Source of the DNA: Planctomyces sp.
GTDB lineage: Bacteria > Planctomycetota > Planctomycetia > Planctomycetales > Planctomycetaceae
Direction of reading: 5' to 3'
NCBI GenBank assembly: GCA_019636235.1
Contig: JAHBXW010000002.1
Coordinates: 62,001 to 126,000 of the forward strand
Length of the DNA: 64,000 nt
Made by a program: the position numbers and the translations under genes. How positions within the stretch are numbered: the first letter of the stretch is position 1; the number at the start of each line of letters is the position of its first letter. Positions 17,977-26,626 of this stretch are shown here, piece by piece. The notes below the pieces were generated by a model. That model had not been told where the DNA came from and searched no databases. It saw nothing but the letters and a program-made list of their open reading frames with translations.

Positions 17977-18576
17977 GTGTGGACGGGACCAACGGGGTTG
18001 GGCGTCGCGCTCTGGCTGTCAGCCTGCGGGCTGTCCGAGCAGGCGCCGAAGGCGTCGCCGAAATCGGAAGAACCGGCCGCCGGGGAACCAGCCGCCGATT
18101 CCAAGTCTGCGATCGACGATGAGCCGCAGCCAACGGAACTCACCACGGAGACGCCGGCCGTCGTGGAGCTGAAACTCAGCGAGGAGCAGCAGGCCGACAT
18201 TCTTGAACGGCTGGCGAAGCCGCGGCCGCAAACGGTCCGATTGACCCTGACGGACATCGTACCGGTCGGCGGGAAGCCGCCCAGCGGCGCGATTCGGATC
18301 TTTCTGGGCGAAGGGGACGAGGCGGTGACCGCCAAGACGTCCGTGCGCGACCCGCGTTACGCGGGAACCGTCGTGTTTCAGCCTGCGCACGGGGAGGAGC
18401 CGCAGAGTTTCGTTCTCGATGTCGCCCCGGTGCTGGCGGAGTTGCGCCGCCGCGAACGCGTCGCGCTCGACAAGCCGATTCGCCTGCAATTGTTGCTGAT
18501 TCCGATCGAAGGGGACGATCCTCCCCGTCCGGTGACGTTGAAATCAGCGACGCTGTCCGTTCCCGAGCCGCGTTGA
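17977..18576 (+). CDS. Lipoprotein resembling the tyrosinase C-terminal domain
   Basis: The product has about 199 residues. GTG 17977 follows GGAGG by 6 nt and gives a lipoprotein signal ending LSAC (Cys17). A Pro/Glu-rich linker leads to a domain from about residue 85. It aligns by eye with the C-terminal domain of the tyrosinase just upstream: VRLTLTDI against VRIRLSGI, DPRYAGTVVF against DPSYVGSCTF, SFVLDVAPVLAEL against SFFLNASPAFAKL, and IRLQLLLIPI against LKVSIVAVPL. The His-rich loop is missing. It may cap or modulate the tyrosinase, or act as a membrane-anchored partner; this role is inference. The 79-base spacing suggests one transcript. Confidence 0.75.
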   Translation: MWTGPTGLGVALWLSACGLSEQAPKASPKSEEPAAGEPAADSKSAIDDEPQPTELTTETPAVVELKLSEEQQADILERLAKPRPQTVRLTLTDIVPVGGKPPSGAIRIFLGEGDEAVTAKTSVRDPRYAGTVVFQPAHGEEPQSFVLDVAPVLAELRRRERVALDKPIRLQLLLIPIEGDDPPRPVTLKSATLSVPEPR

Positions 18577-18906
18577 TTTTCGCGCTGCACTACGGGACAT
18601 GCCGCTTGCCGGCGGTTCGGCGGCATTTCCGATTCAAAGTGGCAAGACGCGCGCCGATGCCGGCTGCGCGGCCATGTTCAACGGTGTTGCAATCCCGTAA
18701 CGGATGCAGGTCTGAAGTCCCTGGCGGGACTGCTTCGACTCCAGTCGCTCAACCAGGGCGGTACGCCCGTCACGAACTCTGGGTTGAGAGGACTGCGTGT
18801 TGTTCAGGTGGCGATGCCGGCTCGCGGGATGTATCGTGCGCTTTACGGAGTTGACCGGCAGAAGCCAGCGCTGCTGATCGCCATGATCATTCTTCGGACA
18901 TCTCTA
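18577..18906. other. Intergenic region without recognised gene
   Basis: About 330 bases between the lipoprotein and the frameshifted esterase gene. No supported coding frame, structured RNA or repeat was seen. Confidence 0.5.
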
Positions 18907-21736
18907 ATGAAGGCATTCCTTTCGCTCGTGCTGCTGTCGATGGGGGCGTCGTCGCTGTTGGCGGCGGAGCGGCCCTTGAAGGTCTTCATTCTCGCGGGGC
19001 AGTCCAACATGGAGGGTCACGCCCGGATCGAGACCTTCGACTACATTGGCGATGATCCGGCGACCGCGCCGCTCCTGAAGCGCATGCGGGGTGCGGATGG
19101 CTCGCCGGCGGTTTGCAATCATGTCTGGATTTCGTACCTCACCGGGGACGGCGAAGCGAATGGCGAGGGCTTCGGCATGCTCACGGCGGGGTATGGCTCG
19201 CGGCAGAAGCCGAACGAAGACGGCGGCAAGATCGGGCCGGAGTTCACATTTGGACTGACTCTCGACGAACAGCTCGAGGAGCCGGTGCTCATCATCAAGG
19301 CCGCGTGGGGCGGGAAGTCGCTGCACACCGACTTTCGCCCGCCGAGCGCCGGGCCATATGTGCTAAGCGATTGGCAACAGGCGAATTATCCCAAACAAGC
19401 AGGGCACGGCATCCCACAGGATTTTGAGAAGTGGAAGGCCGACAAGGTCGACGAAACGGGCGTCTACTACCGACTCATGATCGACCACATTAAGCGCGTC
19501 CTGGCCGACCCGAAACGCGTTTGCCCCGTTTACAATCCGGCGGCAGGTTGCGAGCTTGCGGGCTTCGTCTGGCTGCAAGGTTGGAACGATATGGTCGACG
19601 GGCACGCGTACCCCGATCATGGCCAGCCCGGCCGCTATGAACTCTACAGCGACTGCCTGTCGCACTTCATTCGCGATGTGCGCCGCGATCTGTCCGCTCC
19701 CAGGATGCCGTTTGTGATCGGCGTTATGGGGGTCGGCGGCGAGCAGGCCGACTCGGAGATTGTGGAGTTCCGCAAAGCAATGGCCGCCCCAAGCCTGCTG
19801 CCCGAGTTCAAAGGCAATGTCGCGGCCGTTCCGACATCGCCGTTCTGGGCCGAGGAACTCGGAGCCATTTGACGACAAGTACGGCCAGGTTCGGCAGATG
19901 AGCTACTTCCTTGATTCAAAGCACAAAGACTACGCCAACGCCGACGGGTCGATGACCGCCGAGCAGAAGCGCGAGTGCCTGAAGAAGTTCGAAGCCGACC
20001 TCATCTCGCCTGCCGAAGTTGCGCTCTGGAATCGCGGCGCCTCGAACGCGGGTTATCACTACCTCGGCTGCGCGAAGACGTTTGCACTGATGGGCCAGGC
20101 GTTCGCCGAAGCCAACCTCGCGATGTTGAATTCGCCGCACGAGGCGGCAGAGAATCCGGAGCAGGATCAGCCTGCGATGGCGGAGCTCATCAGGGGCGAG
20201 ATGGCGGGATACTTGCTGATCCCGAATGAGAAGGCGCCTGAAACGTTCAACGCGGGCTTCTCCATGTACATCGCCGCCTGGCCGTTGCTGAAGCAGTATC
20301 CGGGGCAGCGGTTTCAGTCGGGACTGCCGGGAACCTGGATGTTCGCGCAGCCTGTCGATAAGCCGCTGGAGAAGGGGTACTCAGATATTGAGGGGGGGCT
20401 TGGCTGGTGGCGGGATACCGAGTACGCCACGGAGACGCCCAAATTCATCATGGGTGGCGTGGCTCCGGATTTCGTCGAATGGGCCAATGGCCCGGGGGCG
20501 GGAAAGGGGCGGGACTGGGACATGCCCAATGGCAAGTATGCGGTTGCACAGCTCAGCCCGTGGGTGCTGTGGCCGCCGGACGGGTTGAACCTCAAGCAGG
20601 GCACGCGCGGCGAATGGTTTGGCTATGGCTATCTTCCGCTGCCGCTGACGCAGCCAAAGACGACGACCGACGGACAAGACATTCCGACCGGCAATCAGTG
20701 CTGGACGCTGTTCCTCAATGCCGGCAACTTCAAAGGGCCGGTCACGTTCTTCACGCCCTACTTCTGGTCACGCAACGCCGTTCGTGAGCCGCGTTTAGCC
20801 GGGCATCTGCTCGACGCTCGGCCGTCCGATCCGAACCGCGCGCTGCAGATGGAGACGCAGCACATTCCCAGCGTGCAGGCGACGGACTCCCGGGGCGTCA
20901 CTTACGCGCGGATCACCCCGACTCAGTTCCCGAGCGACGCCAACGGCGACTCGGCATTGGCGCATCGCATCACGTCTTACAACCGACAGGCGTTGTGGGA
21001 CGCTGTGCAGGCGTGGTTCGACGGCGGCCCTGTCGCAAGCGGCGCGGTCAACACCGATGGCGCTACGTTGCACGAGTTCCCCGGTCGAGGCGGAGCGACA
21101 TGGGAAATCTATCCCGACGGGAGCGAGAAGCCGGAGAAGGCCGCCGTCGCATGGACTTCTTTCGCGACGCCTTTTGCGCCGGACAGAACCACGTTCGGCT
21201 ACAAGTGGAACCCGCAGTGGGTGACGCGTGACGAATCAGCCAATCGCCATCTGGTCGTCTTGCCGGAGTACTTTCGACTCGACATGAACGATCAGCGCAA
21301 GCCCGTGTGGTCGCCGGCGACTGCGTCGGAAGTCCCCGCCGAGACCGGCCTCGCCGACGTTCGATTCGACCGCCGGCGCCGCGGCCCGCCCATGACCTAC
21401 GAGACCCCATCGGATGCCAACAGTTGTTGGAAGACGCCAGGTCCGAAAGCCGGTCCGTTCACAGCTCATCTGGGGGACGGGAGCGTCGTGACTTACTCCT
21501 GGTATCGGTTCGCCGATCAACCCGCGCTGCTCAACGCCGACATGACCGACGCCGAACGCGAAGCCATTCAGGGTCGTGTGGAGCTCTTGCATCGTCACTG
21601 GACAAAAGACCGCGACTACCTCTCGCCGCCCGCGAGCGGCGAACTCGCCGATCTCGACCCGGCCCTGATCGTCACCCCGCCGCCCGGATTGGAGGTCGGA
21701 TATGTGCCGATTGTGACTCGGCAGGAACCGCAGTAA
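18907..21736 (+). pseudogene. Frameshifted sialate O-acetylesterase (SASA)-like secreted protein
   Basis: The first frame (18907-19872) has a signal peptide (MKAFLSLVLLSMGASSLLAA) and a SASA/GDSL-type esterase domain: VFILAGQSNMEGHAR, then FVWLQGWNDMVDG and FRKAMAAPSLLPEF. It stops after EELGAI. The sequence continues naturally in the +1 frame as DDKYGQVRQMSYFLDSKHKDYA and runs about 620 more residues to 21736. Removing one T from the TTT at 19868-19870 would restore a single frame of about 940 residues. The C-terminal part (GAPETF-like and FGYGYLPLPL segments) is not a family I can name. It may be a pseudogene, a sequencing error or a programmed frameshift. Confidence 0.75.
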
Positions 21737-22226
21737 CTGCGAACCCGACTGCAGTGCTGCCACAGTCCACTGCGATTTGCGAACGACCGCTCTGTGCTGA
21801 GGTCCGTGTGGCAGTGGCGTCCGGTGAGATCCCGCTTTCCGCCTGGATTCGCGAAACTCGGCATTCCGTCCCGTGTGCGAAACCGGTCGCGATTCGCGGC
21901 GTTCTCCCGGATGATCCCTTGCGGGACCTGGACCGGCTCGCGGCCGACATCCAGCATCCGTTTGGCCAGCGGATCGACCCTGAAACGGCGGGGCGGGCGC
22001 GGCCTCAGAATACGGGTCAGCAGGAGAAGCGCACATCCTCAAACGGGGGAAATCCGAATGGGAGCGCGGCCCGCGCCAGCGCATCGCCATTGCCGCCCGC
22101 TCGGCGACTGGCCTAGATTGCCCCCCTGCAGTTCCTGAAACGCCCAGCCAGCCGCGCCGCGAGACGTCTCCCGGCCCGGCACGTCCCGGAGGACGCCTGG
22201 CTGAGGCCCACGTTGGACCCCCGCAC
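21737..22226. other. Intergenic region without recognised gene
   Basis: About 490 bases upstream of cysS. Open frames here have no start-site support or recognisable composition. No RNA, repeat or terminator was seen. Confidence 0.5.
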
Positions 22227-23792
22227 ATGCCGCTTCGCGTTTACAGCACGCTGTCCCGCCAGAAGGAAGAGTTTCAGACGGTCGAGCCCGGGAAGGTGCG
22301 GATGTACCTCTGCGGTCCGACCGTTTACAAGCCTGCGCACATCGGCCACATGGTCGGCCCGGTGATCTTCGACACCATCAAGCGGTACCTGACGTACGCG
22401 GGCTACGACGTCACGTTCGTCGTGAACATCACCGACGTGGACGACAAGCTGATCGTCAAGGCCCAGGAGAAGGGCACGACGGTCAAGGCGCTCGCCGAGC
22501 AGATGACGGCCGACTACTTCGACAACCTCAAGCTGATGGGCGTCGATTCGGTCGATCAGTTTCCGTATGCGACGGACCACATCGCCGACATGCTGGCGAT
22601 GATCGCCCGGCTGATCGAAAAGGGGCACGCCTACCCCCTGGAGGGAGACGTGTACTTCGCGGTCGACAGCGACGCGGATTACGGCAAGCTGTCGAACCGC
22701 AGCATCGCCCAGATGATGGCCGGCACGCGGGTCGAGGCGAACGACCGCAAGCGGAACCCGGCCGACTTCGCGCTCTGGAAGTCGTCCAAGCCGGGCGAAC
22801 CGGCCTGGGACAGTCCCTGGGGGCCGGGCCGTCCGGGATGGCATATCGAGTGCTCGGCGATGAGCGCCCGCATCCTGGGCGATTCGATCGACATCCACGG
22901 CGGCGGGCTGGACCTGATGTTCCCGCACCACGAGAACGAACTGGCCCAGTCGGAATCGTGCAGCGGCAAACCGTTCGCGCGGTACTGGCTGCACAACGGG
23001 TTGATGCAGTCCGGTCGGCAGTCGGGAAAGGTCGGCGGCCAGCACAGCCGGCAGGGTGATGCGCCGGCGTCCGAGGAGGACCAGATCGCCGGAAAGCTCG
23101 CGGGGTCGGCCGGCGCGGAATCGGTCAAGTCGGCCGTGTTCGCCCATCACCCGCCCGAGGTCGTGCGGTTCTTTCTGTTGAGCACGCACTACCGCAGCCC
23201 GATCGACTTCTCGCTGGAGAACATCGCCGCGACGGGCAAGAGCCTCGAAGGCTTTCACCGGCTGTTCGAGGAGTACGAACGGATCAGCGGGAAGAGCGCG
23301 TACGCGCTGCCCGCGCCGACGAAGCGGACGGAGACAACGTCGCTGGCGGCCGTGGAGTCGCTGGCGCCGGAAGTGGCCGCCGAACTCGCGTCGCTGCGGG
23401 ACCGGTTCACGGAGGCGATGGACGACGATTTCAACACGGGGGGCGCCGTCGCGACGCTGTTCGACATGCGGCGCGTGATCAATGGCCTGGTGAATCAGTT
23501 CACCGCCGCGGGGGCCAAACCGGATGCCGCCCAACAGGCCGCGCTGACCGCTTCCGTGAAGCTGCTGATGGAACTGGCCCACACGCTGGGCGTGTTCCGC
23601 ACGCCCCCCGCGAAGGCCGCCGGGCAGCAGGACGACCTGGTCGAGGGGTTGATGCAGTTGATCCTCGACATCCGCGCCGACGCCCGGAAGAGCAAGAACT
23701 GGCCGGTTGCCGACAAGATCCGGGACGCTCTCAAGACGCTGCAGGTCGTTGTCGAGGATCGGCCTGACGGCGTCCGCTGGTCGCGGGGCTGA
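22227..23792 (+). CDS. cysS: Cysteinyl-tRNA synthetase with non-canonical KMSKS region
   Basis: The 521-residue class I synthetase charges tRNA-Cys. Visible signatures are MYLCGPTVY with zinc ligand C29, the HIGH motif at 38-41 (PAHIGHMVG), NITDVDDKLI, WHIECSAMSARILGDSIDIH and GGGLDLMFPHHENELAQSE. The expected KMSKS motif should fall between HNGLMQ and PPEVVRFFLLSTHYRSP. This stretch carries an insertion of about 24 residues relative to E. coli and reads GKLAGSAGAESVKS; the nearest match is K290-L-A-G-S294. The C-terminal helical and anticodon-binding part looks normal. No second cysS is in the window. Confidence 0.92.
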   Translation: MPLRVYSTLSRQKEEFQTVEPGKVRMYLCGPTVYKPAHIGHMVGPVIFDTIKRYLTYAGYDVTFVVNITDVDDKLIVKAQEKGTTVKALAEQMTADYFDNLKLMGVDSVDQFPYATDHIADMLAMIARLIEKGHAYPLEGDVYFAVDSDADYGKLSNRSIAQMMAGTRVEANDRKRNPADFALWKSSKPGEPAWDSPWGPGRPGWHIECSAMSARILGDSIDIHGGGLDLMFPHHENELAQSESCSGKPFARYWLHNGLMQSGRQSGKVGGQHSRQGDAPASEEDQIAGKLAGSAGAESVKSAVFAHHPPEVVRFFLLSTHYRSPIDFSLENIAATGKSLEGFHRLFEEYERISGKSAYALPAPTKRTETTSLAAVESLAPEVAAELASLRDRFTEAMDDDFNTGGAVATLFDMRRVINGLVNQFTAAGAKPDAAQQAALTASVKLLMELAHTLGVFRTPPAKAAGQQDDLVEGLMQLILDIRADARKSKNWPVADKIRDALKTLQVVVEDRPDGVRWSRG

Positions 23793-24048
23793 GGGGGGCC
23801 GCATTCGAAGCGGCGTGGCGCCTGGACCCGGAGCGAACAGCGCTGCGGCGAATCGACGCCGCCGGTTGCGCGGGTTGTGCGGCCGGCAGGGGCCGCAGGT
23901 CCAGCGTCGGCTCGCGGGGTCTGCGGCATCGGCGGATCGGCGACGCATTTCGTTCGCGGCGGCTGCGGCCTGCGGTCGATTTCCCCGCAGCGGGGCGCTG
24001 ATCGACACGGCGCTCCTCCGACGTCCCCGGCTGCGCGGTCCGGCTTCC

Positions 24049-25152
24049 ATGACGGCCAGTCTCAAACCTCTGTTCCTCGGGCTGACGGCGATTCTGCTCG
24101 GCGTCGGGGTGATGCTCGTGTTCAGCGCCAGCGTGTCGTCGCGGCCTGGCGATCCCGAGGTCGCCTACATCGCGAAGCATCTCGTCTTCCTGGCGCTGGC
24201 GGCGGCGATCGGCGGCGCGGCGTCGCAGGTGTCTCCGGAGACCTGGCGGCGGCTGGCGCCGTATCTGTTTCTGGGAACGGTCGTCCTGCTGGTGCTGGTG
24301 TTGATCCCCGGGCTGGGGGTGAAGGTGAACGGCGCGCGGCGCTGGTTCCGGATGGCGGGGCTGTCGCTGCAGCCGTCCGAGCTCGCCAAGTTGACGCTGC
24401 CGCTGTACCTGGCGACGGTGCTGGAGAAGCAGCGGCGGGTCGGCGCGACATTTCGATCGGACCTGGCGCGGATGCTGGGACCGCTGGCGGGCGTCAGCCT
24501 GCTGGTGCTCGTCGAGCCAGACCTGGGCACGGCGGCGCTGTTGATGGCGACGGGGGCGGTCGTGCTGTGGTCGGGGGGCTGGCCCCTGCGGCGGATGCTG
24601 GCGGCGGCGGTGCTGGCATCGCCGGGTCTGTTGGGATTGCTGTTCCTGAAGCCCTACCAGTGGCAGCGGATCACCGGGTTCGTGGACGCGTGGACGGCCC
24701 CGCACCTGGCGCCGTATCAGATCCGGCAGTCGCTGCTGACGCTGGGAGTCGGCGGCTGGTTCGGTCAGGGGCTGGGGGCGGGCTGGCAGAAGCTGAGCTA
24801 CCTGCCGGAGGCAAACACCGACTTCGTGTTCTCGGTGGTCGGCGAGGAGCTGGGGCTGGTCGGGACGCTGTCGGTCGTGGCGGCGTGGATTGGTCTGTAT
24901 GTCGTCGGGCTGCGGTTGATCGACGAACGTCGGGGGGACTGGTTCGCGCGGACGGTCGGCTTCACCTGGCTGACGATGCTGGTGTTTCAGGCGGCATTGA
25001 ACATCGCCGTTGTCACGGCGCTGGTCCCGCCGAAGGGGGTGTCGCATCCGCTGATCAGCTACGGCGGCACGAGCCTTCTGGTGAGCGTGACGATTCTCGG
25101 CGCGTTCTGCGGCCTCATGCGTCCGCGGGATGGCTCAGCAGTTCCGGAATGA
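24049..25152 (+). CDS. ftsW: FtsW/RodA-type SEDS peptidoglycan polymerase
   Basis: The 367-residue polytopic protein starts MTASLKPLFLGLTAILLGVG. SEDS signatures are VNGARRWFRMAGLSLQPSELAK, LVEPDLGTAAL (with the family's conserved Asp), YLPEANTDFVFSVVGEELG and HPLISYGGTSLL. These proteins polymerise lipid II together with a class B PBP. FtsW fits slightly better than RodA because of the GARRW and PEAxTDFIF-type motifs. No PBP, mur or fts genes are adjacent. The ATG at 24049 starts the conserved region; the frame is open upstream. Its 3' end overlaps the convergent DUF1501 gene by 38 nt. Confidence 0.88.
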   Translation: MTASLKPLFLGLTAILLGVGVMLVFSASVSSRPGDPEVAYIAKHLVFLALAAAIGGAASQVSPETWRRLAPYLFLGTVVLLVLVLIPGLGVKVNGARRWFRMAGLSLQPSELAKLTLPLYLATVLEKQRRVGATFRSDLARMLGPLAGVSLLVLVEPDLGTAALLMATGAVVLWSGGWPLRRMLAAAVLASPGLLGLLFLKPYQWQRITGFVDAWTAPHLAPYQIRQSLLTLGVGGWFGQGLGAGWQKLSYLPEANTDFVFSVVGEELGLVGTLSVVAAWIGLYVVGLRLIDERRGDWFARTVGFTWLTMLVFQAALNIAVVTALVPPKGVSHPLISYGGTSLLVSVTILGAFCGLMRPRDGSAVPE

Positions 25153-26596
25153 CGTGTCCGTGGACGTCGGTCAGCCGCCGGTCGATCCCGTTGTTGCGGA
25201 CCGTCAGCCGCGTGTGGTCGACGCCCAGCAGATGCAGCACCGTGGCGTGGATGTCGTAGACCTCGGTCGGATGCCGGCGGTCGGCCGGCTTGTAGCCGAA
25301 CTCATCGCTGGGGCCGTGGGTCACGCCTTCGCGAATGCCGCCGCCGCACAGCCAGTTCGTGAAGCAGTAGGGATTGTGGTCGCGTCCGCGGCCCCCCTGG
25401 CTGGACGGCATGCGGCCGAACTCGGTCGTCCACAGGATGAGGGTGTCGTCGAGCATGCCGAGCCGTTCGAGGTCGGTGATGAGGGCCGCGGCCCCGCGTG
25501 CCATGCCGCGCGCGAGCGGACCGTGGTCGCGCTCGACATCCTCATGCGAGTCCCAGTTCCGCCGCGGAAACCCGTTGTCGTTGCCGCTCCAGATCTGCAC
25601 GAACCGCACGCCGCGTTCCAGCAGCCGCCGCGCGGCAAGGCACTTGCGGCTGAACGCGTCGATCTCCTCGAGCTCGTTGATCTCCGAGGCGAACTCGCTG
25701 CGACCGTGATCGAGGCCGTACAGCTTCAGCGCCTCCAGGGATTCGCCGGACAGGTCGAGCGCCTCCGGCGCGGCGAGCTGCATGCGGGCCGCGAGTTCGT
25801 AGCTGCGGATCCGCGCATCCAGCCGGTCATCGCCCGGGCGCGTGTCCGCGTGTCCGCGGTTCAGCCGGCTGAGAAGTTCGATGCCGGCGGCGTCCCCCGC
25901 GGGCGAGGCGATCGGGATTCGCTCGTCGGGAAACAGATCGGCGATGGGGGTTTTCGAGCCGGGAAAGATCACCGTGCCCTGGTGCTGCGCGGGCAGGAAC
26001 GCGCTGTCCCAGTTCTTGGTGCCGTTGGACGCCAGGCCGCGGTGGTCGGGCAGGACGACGAACGTCGGCAGATTGTCGGACAGGCTGCCAAGTCCATAAC
26101 TGACCCAGGCGCCGATCCCCGGGAAGCCCGGCCGATTGAAGCCGGTCGTCTGCAGCAGCGTTCCCTGGCTGTGCACGCCCGTTTTGCCGACGACGTTGTG
26201 CACGAACGCGAGACGGTCGACGACGTCGCCCAGCGGCGCCACGGCGTCGGACAGCATCTTGCCCGTCTCGCCATAGGGACGGAACTCGAATACCGGCTTC
26301 AGCCAGGGGCCCAACCCGTCCTGGAACGTCTCGACGGACTCGCCGAAGTCGGAGGGCTGGCCGTGCCGGCGAACGAGTTCCGGCTTGTAGTCGAACAAGT
26401 CGATGTGGCTGGCCGCGCCGGCCATGAACAGTTGAATGACTCGCCTGGCCCGCGGCGCATGGTGCAGACCGCCATGGATCTGGCCGCCCGGCGACTGATC
26501 CGCGAACACGCCGTCTTGCCCCAGCAGCGCGGCCAGTGCGATGCCGCCCAGCCCGCCGCCGGCCTGCCACAGAAAGTCGCGTCGCGAGGAAATCAT
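25115..26596 (-). CDS. DUF1501 family protein (Tat-exported)
   Basis: The 493-residue protein starts MISSRRDFLWQAGGGLGGIA, a twin-arginine signal. DUF1501 features follow: RRVIQLFMAGAASHIDLFDYKP, then PGIGAWVSYGLGSLSDNLP, FVQIWSGNDNGFPRRNWDSH and LILWTTEFGRMPSSQGGRGRDHNP. The family is related to alkaline phosphatase/sulfatase folds, abundant in planctomycetes and of unproven activity. It lies 30 bases downstream of a DUF1549/DUF1553 cytochrome gene on the same strand, the usual two-gene arrangement, so the two probably act together in the periplasm. Confidence 0.92.
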   Translation of the reverse strand: MISSRRDFLWQAGGGLGGIALAALLGQDGVFADQSPGGQIHGGLHHAPRARRVIQLFMAGAASHIDLFDYKPELVRRHGQPSDFGESVETFQDGLGPWLKPVFEFRPYGETGKMLSDAVAPLGDVVDRLAFVHNVVGKTGVHSQGTLLQTTGFNRPGFPGIGAWVSYGLGSLSDNLPTFVVLPDHRGLASNGTKNWDSAFLPAQHQGTVIFPGSKTPIADLFPDERIPIASPAGDAAGIELLSRLNRGHADTRPGDDRLDARIRSYELAARMQLAAPEALDLSGESLEALKLYGLDHGRSEFASEINELEEIDAFSRKCLAARRLLERGVRFVQIWSGNDNGFPRRNWDSHEDVERDHGPLARGMARGAAALITDLERLGMLDDTLILWTTEFGRMPSSQGGRGRDHNPYCFTNWLCGGGIREGVTHGPSDEFGYKPADRRHPTEVYDIHATVLHLLGVDHTRLTVRNNGIDRRLTDVHGHVIPELLSHPADA

Positions 26597-26626
26597 GCGC
26601 TCTCCGGAGGGGGAGTCCCCCGGCCT

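Noticed and set aside
22113-24065. Minus-strand open frame of 650 codons
   Set aside because: It covers cysS in antisense and has no domain; cysS is certain on the other strand.
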